DNA of 34,451 nucleotides, from positions 1-34,451 of the forward strand of contig JAIUMA010000035.1 of assembly GCA_022565795.1 (NCBI GenBank), in the 5' to 3' direction. The position numbers and the translations under genes were made by a program. The notes beneath the pieces are model-generated. The model did no database searches. It saw nothing but the letters and a program-made list of their open reading frames with translations, and was not told the origin of the DNA. The number at the start of each line of letters is the position of its first letter. The stretch's first letter is position 1. This document shows, in pieces, positions 30,098-34,451 of this stretch. Source of the stretch: Balneolia bacterium. GTDB lineage: Bacteria; Bacteroidota; Rhodothermia; Balneolales; Cyclonatronaceae.

Positions 30098-31372
30098 TTA
30101 TCCGAGCTCTTCAAGTCCTCCAAGATAGCCCTTCAGTACCTCAGGAACCTTTAGCTTACCGCTTGGAAGCTGGTATTGCTCCAGAATGGCCGCCATGATC
30201 CTCGGAAGTGCAAGCCCCGAGCCGTTCAGCGTGTGAAGCGTTTCAATATCTCCGTCGTTAGTGCGGTAGCGCACCATCATCCTGCGCGCCTGAAACCCTT
30301 CGAAGTTCGAGCATGAGCTCACCTCCAGCCAGCGCTGCTGTCCCGGGCTCCAGACCTCAAGATCGTACTTTTTCGACTGCGTAAAGCCCATATCGCCGGT
30401 ACACATAAGCAGTCTGCGATAACTCAAACCAAGCTCTTTGATGAGGTGCTCTGCATCCTCACGCAGGTTTTCAAGCTCTTGATACGAGGTATCCGGATGC
30501 ACAAATTTCACCAGCTCCACCTTATCAAACTGATGCAGTCGGTTCAGCCCGCGAACGTCTTTTCCGTACGAGCCGGCCTCGCGTCTCCAGCATGGCGTAT
30601 AGCACACATAGTTTACCGGCAGCTGCTTTTCTTCAAAAATTTCATCACGGTGGAAATTGGAAACCGGAACCTCAGCGGTTGGAATCATGAAAAACTCATC
30701 ACGTGGCACGGTGTACATCATGTCTTCCTTATCCGGAATCTGACCTGTGCCGCGGGCGGAATCTTCATTAACCAGGTAAGGAGCCATCATTTCGGTATAG
30801 CCCCGGCTGATTGCCTTATCAATAAAATAGTTTATGAGTGCACGCTGCAGACGAGCGGCAGCGCCCAAATAAAAGGGAAAGCCCGCTCCCGTTACCTTCA
30901 CACCGCGCTCAAAATCTATCCAGCCGTGCTCTTCAGTAAGCTCCCAGTGCGGCTTAATCCACTCTTCCTTAAGCAATACGCCATGACGAAACGCCTCTAC
31001 ATTTTCCTCTTCGGTCGTTCCTACGGGCACGCTTTCATGCGGAATATTCGGAACGCGAAGCATCAGGCTGAAGCGGCTCTGACGAAGCTCCTTTTCGGTC
31101 TCCTCAAGCTCCTTAATTCTGGCTTTCATGTCGCCGGTCTCCTTGATGACGGCCTGAGCTTCTTCTTTTTTGCCCTGCCCCATCAGCTGCCCGATCATCT
31201 TTGCTTTGGCGTTGCTTTCACTGCGCAGCGAATCCAGATTCTGAACGCTCTCTCTCCATTTGGCGTCGGTATCGAGAAGGGTATCAACAACCGAAGTGTC
31301 GGCTTCACCCTTGTTTTTCATGGCTTGTTTAACAAGATCGGGCTGCTGCTTAATTACAGTGATGTCTAACAT
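30098..31372 (-). CDS. serS: Seryl-tRNA synthetase
   Basis: 424 residues, normal for bacterial SerRS. An N-terminal coiled-coil arm (about 30-105) binds the long variable arm of tRNA-Ser. The class II core follows, with motif 2 in CWRREAGSYGKDVRGLNRLHQFDKVEL (about 260-288) and motif 3 in NGSGLALPRIMAAILEQYQ (about 380-400). It charges tRNA-Ser in the cytoplasm. The gene is 114 bases downstream of mutS on the same strand and ends at the bidirectional terminator. No Lys/Ser editing domain or unusual insertion is seen. Confidence 0.97.
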   Translation of the reverse strand: MLDITVIKQQPDLVKQAMKNKGEADTSVVDTLLDTDAKWRESVQNLDSLRSESNAKAKMIGQLMGQGKKEEAQAVIKETGDMKARIKELEETEKELRQSRFSLMLRVPNIPHESVPVGTTEEENVEAFRHGVLLKEEWIKPHWELTEEHGWIDFERGVKVTGAGFPFYLGAAARLQRALINYFIDKAISRGYTEMMAPYLVNEDSARGTGQIPDKEDMMYTVPRDEFFMIPTAEVPVSNFHRDEIFEEKQLPVNYVCYTPCWRREAGSYGKDVRGLNRLHQFDKVELVKFVHPDTSYQELENLREDAEHLIKELGLSYRRLLMCTGDMGFTQSKKYDLEVWSPGQQRWLEVSSCSNFEGFQARRMMVRYRTNDGDIETLHTLNGSGLALPRIMAAILEQYQLPSGKLKVPEVLKGYLGGLEELG

Positions 31373-31486
31373 GATGCAGATTAATAATGTTTTGATTGGG
31401 CCGCCCGTAAGCGACTCAGAATGATGGATTAATAATACGCGGCAAAGATACGAAACCGAACCCTTCCGGCAACGGACGAAATCGAA

Positions 31487-34213
31487 CTAAGCCTCTTTTA
31501 ATTCTTTTTTAAGCTCGATGAGAAGCATCATAGCCTGTATGGGCGTCATGCTGTTGATGTCGATATCCTCCAGTCTGGATCTGAGCTTCTCAGCAACCGG
31601 ATCGGGAGCACCGCCGAACAAGTCGAACTGAGGCACAGTTTCCTGTCTGGGAATACGCTTGCTCAGGCCCTCAGCAGCTTTTTTATTTGCGCTGGCCTGC
31701 GCCGCCTCAGGCTTACTTTCCGCCTCACCATTACCGGTAGTTTCGCCCTGAGCTTCGAGCGTGCCGTTTTTATTGGTGATGTCCAGGCTGTGCTGTTCCA
31801 GATTATGCAGAATCTCGCGGGCCCTGTTGATAACAAGAACCGGAAGGCCAGCCATACTTGCCACCTGAATTCCATAACTGTGATCAGCACCGCCCCTCAC
31901 CAGCTTTCTGAGGAAAATTACCTTACCCTCGTGCTCTTTTACCTGCACGTTGTAATTCACAATCCGGTCGTACATGCTCTCGAGCTCATTCAGCTCGTGA
32001 TAGTGGGTGGCAAAAAGCGTGCGTGCCGCGACCTTGGGCTGATTATGCAGGTATTCAGCCAGTGACCATGCAATGCTCAGGCCGTCGAACGTGCTCGTTC
32101 CGCGGCCAACTTCATCCAGAAGGATGAGCGATTTACTGGTGGCGTTATTCAGAATGTTGGCTGCCTCGTTCATTTCTACCAGAAATGTACTTTCACCGGC
32201 TGCGAGGTTATCTGATGCCCCGACGCGGGTAAAGATTTTATCCACAAGGCCGATGTTTGCCTGCTTAGCTGGTACAAAGCTTCCAACCTGCGCCATCAGC
32301 ACAATCAGACCCGTCTGACGCAGGATGATGCTCTTACCCGCCATGTTCGGCCCGGTAATGACCATCAGCTGCTCGTTGTCGGTATCAAGAAAAATATCGT
32401 TCGGGATGAAAGGCTCACCAAGTGGTAACGAGCGCTCCACAACAGGGTGCCTGCCGCCTTTAATATTTATTACGGTGGAGTCATCTACGGCGGGCTTCAC
32501 ATAGTTAAACTGAAATGCGGTCTCGGCCAGACTCTGCAGGCAGTCGATGGCAGCAATTGACCGCGCGTTTTTCTGGACCTGATCGGCATATTCGGCCACA
32601 TGTTCGCGAAGCTCGTTAAAGATTTCAAACTCCATGGTTGAAATCCGCTCTTCAGCGCTGAGGATTTTCTCTTCGACCTCCTTCAGCTCCGGAGTGATAT
32701 ATCGCTCGGCATTCACCAGCGTCTGTTTACGGATAAAGGTATCCGGCACTTTCGACTGATGTACTTTTGTGACCTCAATATAGTAGCCAAAAACTTTGTT
32801 GTAGCCCAGTTTTAGCGAATTGATGCCGGTTTCTTCAATTAGCCCTTTCTGGATCGAAGCGATATACTTCTTGCCGTTTCGGGCAATATCCCGGATTTCA
32901 TCAAGTTCTGCCGAAAACCCGTCCTTAATGATACCTCCGTCGCGCAGACTGGCCGGAGGATCTTCGGTGATGGCGGCCTTTATGCGCTCCTGCAGCTCTA
33001 CCAGCCCGGACAGCTCATCTCTGAGTTCAACAAGCAGCGGGGACTCTTGTTGCTGAAGATGAAGCTTCACCGGAATTATCCGTTCGAGTGAAAGCTGAAG
33101 CTGCACTAAATCACGAGCATTAGCCCGGCCAACAGAAATGCGTGAAATAAGACGCTCAAGATCACCAATCTGATCCAGCTCATCCCGCAGCAGTGATCTT
33201 ATTTCATGTTTGCCGTGCAGAGCCTCAACCGCATCGTGCCGGCGCTGAATATCGCGAAGACTTTTGAGCGGTCGCATTACCCATTTACGAAGTTCGCGCG
33301 CTCCCATGGCCGTGCGGGTTTCATCCAGAATCGAAAAAAGCGTACCCTCGGTTCCGCCCTGCTGCAGACTTGCCGTAAGCTCGAGATTGCGCTTTGTGGA
33401 TGCATCAAGCATCATAAATCCGCTGTTCTCAAAAGCAAAGATCCTGCGGATATGACCCAATGAAGCCTTCTGGTTTTCCTTCACATAGTGCATGAGCGCA
33501 CCAGCGGCAACCTGCGCTATATTGAGCTCATCCACACCAAAGCCTTTAAGAGAATGCGTCTTGAACTGATCGATGAGCAGCTGATAGCAGTAGTCGTGAT
33601 CGAAAATCCACTCCTCAAGATAGGTGAGCAGAAAAGGTTCGAGCCACTCCGGCAGATTACCCTTCAGCTTTTTATTAACAAGAATCTCGCTGGGATTAAA
33701 CAAGGTGAGAAAAGACTGAAGCTCTTTTTCATCCATCTGACAGAGCGCAAACTCCCCTGTTGAAATATCGGAAAAAGCCACTCCCGCCGTGCTACCGCTC
33801 CAGTGGATGGCAAAAGCGTAGTTGTTCTGCTTATGCTCCAGAAGCTTTTCACTCATTGTAACGCCTGGAGTTACAATCTCGGTAACTTCACGGTCTACGA
33901 TTTTCTTTTTCTGTGCTTTCGCCTCGGCCGGATCCTCGGTTTGGTCACAAACGGCTACGCGATGGCCGCGCCTAACGAGACGTGGCAGGTAGTTATCCAG
34001 CGCGTGGTAAGGGAAGCCGGCCAATGGAGTCTGATCTCCGCCATTGTTCCTTTTTGTTAGGGTGATGCCCAGCTCACGGCTGATTAAAACGGCATCATCG
34101 GCGAACGTCTCGTAAAAGTCCCCTACCCTGAACAGCAGAATTGTACCCGGATGTTTGGCTTTAATCTGGTTATACTGCCGCATCAATGGCGTTTCTGTGC
34201 GGGAAGACTTCAT
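31487..34213 (-). CDS. mutS: DNA mismatch repair protein MutS
   Basis: 908 residues from the ATG at 34213 (a TTG two codons upstream is unlikely). The mismatch-reading motif GDFYETF puts Phe33 and Glu35 in the expected places. Connector, lever and clamp domains follow. The ATPase has Walker A GPNMAGKS, FLVEMNEAANIL, Walker B LILLDEVGRGTSTFDG and ATHYHEL. A C-terminal tail ending LFGGAPDPVAEKLRSRLEDIDINSMTPIQAMMLLIELK is the tetramer segment. It recognises mismatches and recruits MutL, which is not in the window. It is divergent with the tRNA gene. Confidence 0.97.
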   Translation of the reverse strand: MKSSRTETPLMRQYNQIKAKHPGTILLFRVGDFYETFADDAVLISRELGITLTKRNNGGDQTPLAGFPYHALDNYLPRLVRRGHRVAVCDQTEDPAEAKAQKKKIVDREVTEIVTPGVTMSEKLLEHKQNNYAFAIHWSGSTAGVAFSDISTGEFALCQMDEKELQSFLTLFNPSEILVNKKLKGNLPEWLEPFLLTYLEEWIFDHDYCYQLLIDQFKTHSLKGFGVDELNIAQVAAGALMHYVKENQKASLGHIRRIFAFENSGFMMLDASTKRNLELTASLQQGGTEGTLFSILDETRTAMGARELRKWVMRPLKSLRDIQRRHDAVEALHGKHEIRSLLRDELDQIGDLERLISRISVGRANARDLVQLQLSLERIIPVKLHLQQQESPLLVELRDELSGLVELQERIKAAITEDPPASLRDGGIIKDGFSAELDEIRDIARNGKKYIASIQKGLIEETGINSLKLGYNKVFGYYIEVTKVHQSKVPDTFIRKQTLVNAERYITPELKEVEEKILSAEERISTMEFEIFNELREHVAEYADQVQKNARSIAAIDCLQSLAETAFQFNYVKPAVDDSTVINIKGGRHPVVERSLPLGEPFIPNDIFLDTDNEQLMVITGPNMAGKSIILRQTGLIVLMAQVGSFVPAKQANIGLVDKIFTRVGASDNLAAGESTFLVEMNEAANILNNATSKSLILLDEVGRGTSTFDGLSIAWSLAEYLHNQPKVAARTLFATHYHELNELESMYDRIVNYNVQVKEHEGKVIFLRKLVRGGADHSYGIQVASMAGLPVLVINRAREILHNLEQHSLDITNKNGTLEAQGETTGNGEAESKPEAAQASANKKAAEGLSKRIPRQETVPQFDLFGGAPDPVAEKLRSRLEDIDINSMTPIQAMMLLIELKKELKEA

Positions 34214-34364
34214 GAACAATATCTAGGTTAGGAGTTGAGACGGATTCCGGAGGTAAACTTAAATTTAACCTTTGAACGACACAGCATCAAACGTTATATC
34301 GAAATACGATAACGGGAAAAGCCGTACTCCCAGACAAAAAGGCAAACAATTCGACAATCAGCTA

Positions 34365-34393
34365 TTGACACGGGCGTATATTACCCCTATATT
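34365..34393 (+). promoter_or_regulatory. Sigma-70-type promoter of the initiator tRNA gene
   Basis: TTGACA (34365-34370), 17 bases, TATATT (34388-34393). The start of transcription should fall about 6 bases before the tRNA's first base. This is the only fully consensus -35/-10 pair noted in the window. Confidence 0.75.
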
Positions 34394-34405
34394 ACTAATC
34401 TACTC

Positions 34406-34451
<46 letters not shown>

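Noticed and set aside
30446-31369. A 307-codon open frame on the plus strand
   Set aside because: Antisense to serS with no recognisable protein features.

Overview
The window reads as chromosomal core sequence from a member of the Bacteroidota/Balneolota/Rhodothermota group. This is inferred from gene content (a DUF3109 protein, a sigma-54 with a long acidic linker, SPOR lipoproteins), from a Bacteroidetes-type promoter (TTG, 19 bases, TATATTTG) before the Lrp gene, and from the general lack of Shine-Dalgarno sequences. Genus cannot be fixed from the sequence alone. No phage, plasmid, IS transposase or CRISPR array is visible.

Layout. (1) 1-4137, plus strand: a repeat-bearing leader, then a winged-helix regulator, an ICMT/MddA-like membrane methyltransferase, a Nudix CoA pyrophosphatase, an Lrp/AsnC regulator and an unrecognised exported membrane protein. 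(2) 4148-12360, minus strand: a YfcE-like phosphoesterase, two unrecognised proteins, dnaE, trxA with a strong terminator, a DUF3109 cysteine-cluster protein and rpoN; the last two overlap by one base. (3) 12361-13515: a 1.15 kb gene-free block of diverged repeats, one of which also occurs inverted at the start of the window. (4) 13516-20053, plus strand: a GT2 glycosyltransferase; deoC with a full aldehyde dehydrogenase and a half-length aldehyde dehydrogenase-like protein lacking the catalytic half; a terminator; then two lipoproteins (SPOR domain; glycogen-binding-like domain plus esterase). (5) 20147-26130, minus strand: a pyrimidine-nucleoside phosphorylase, then a PspA-centred cluster (pspA, a coiled-coil protein, a two-helix membrane protein with a long coiled coil, and a 54-residue ORF), enoyl-CoA hydratase and a CNNM/CBS/CorC protein. 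(6) 26361-30031, plus strand: a membrane-anchored Gln-rich protein, pdxB, and a two-gene ABC transporter, closed by a bidirectional terminator. (7) 30098-34213, minus strand: serS and mutS. (8) The 5' part of an initiator tRNA-Met gene behind a near-consensus sigma-70 promoter, cut by the window end.

How the genes fit together. The nucleoside phosphorylase and the deoC/ALDH operon are two ends of deoxynucleoside catabolism: deoxyribose-1-phosphate, then (via a phosphopentomutase not seen here) deoxyribose-5-phosphate, then glyceraldehyde-3-phosphate plus acetaldehyde, then acetate or acetyl-CoA. dnaE, mutS, serS, trxA, rpoN and pdxB are housekeeping genes. The least explained parts are the PspA-centred cluster, where two adjacent genes share both an upstream 14-base motif at identical spacing and a C-terminal SKTIG tail, the half-length ALDH-like protein, and the dispersed repeat family at 1-170 and 12500-13300.
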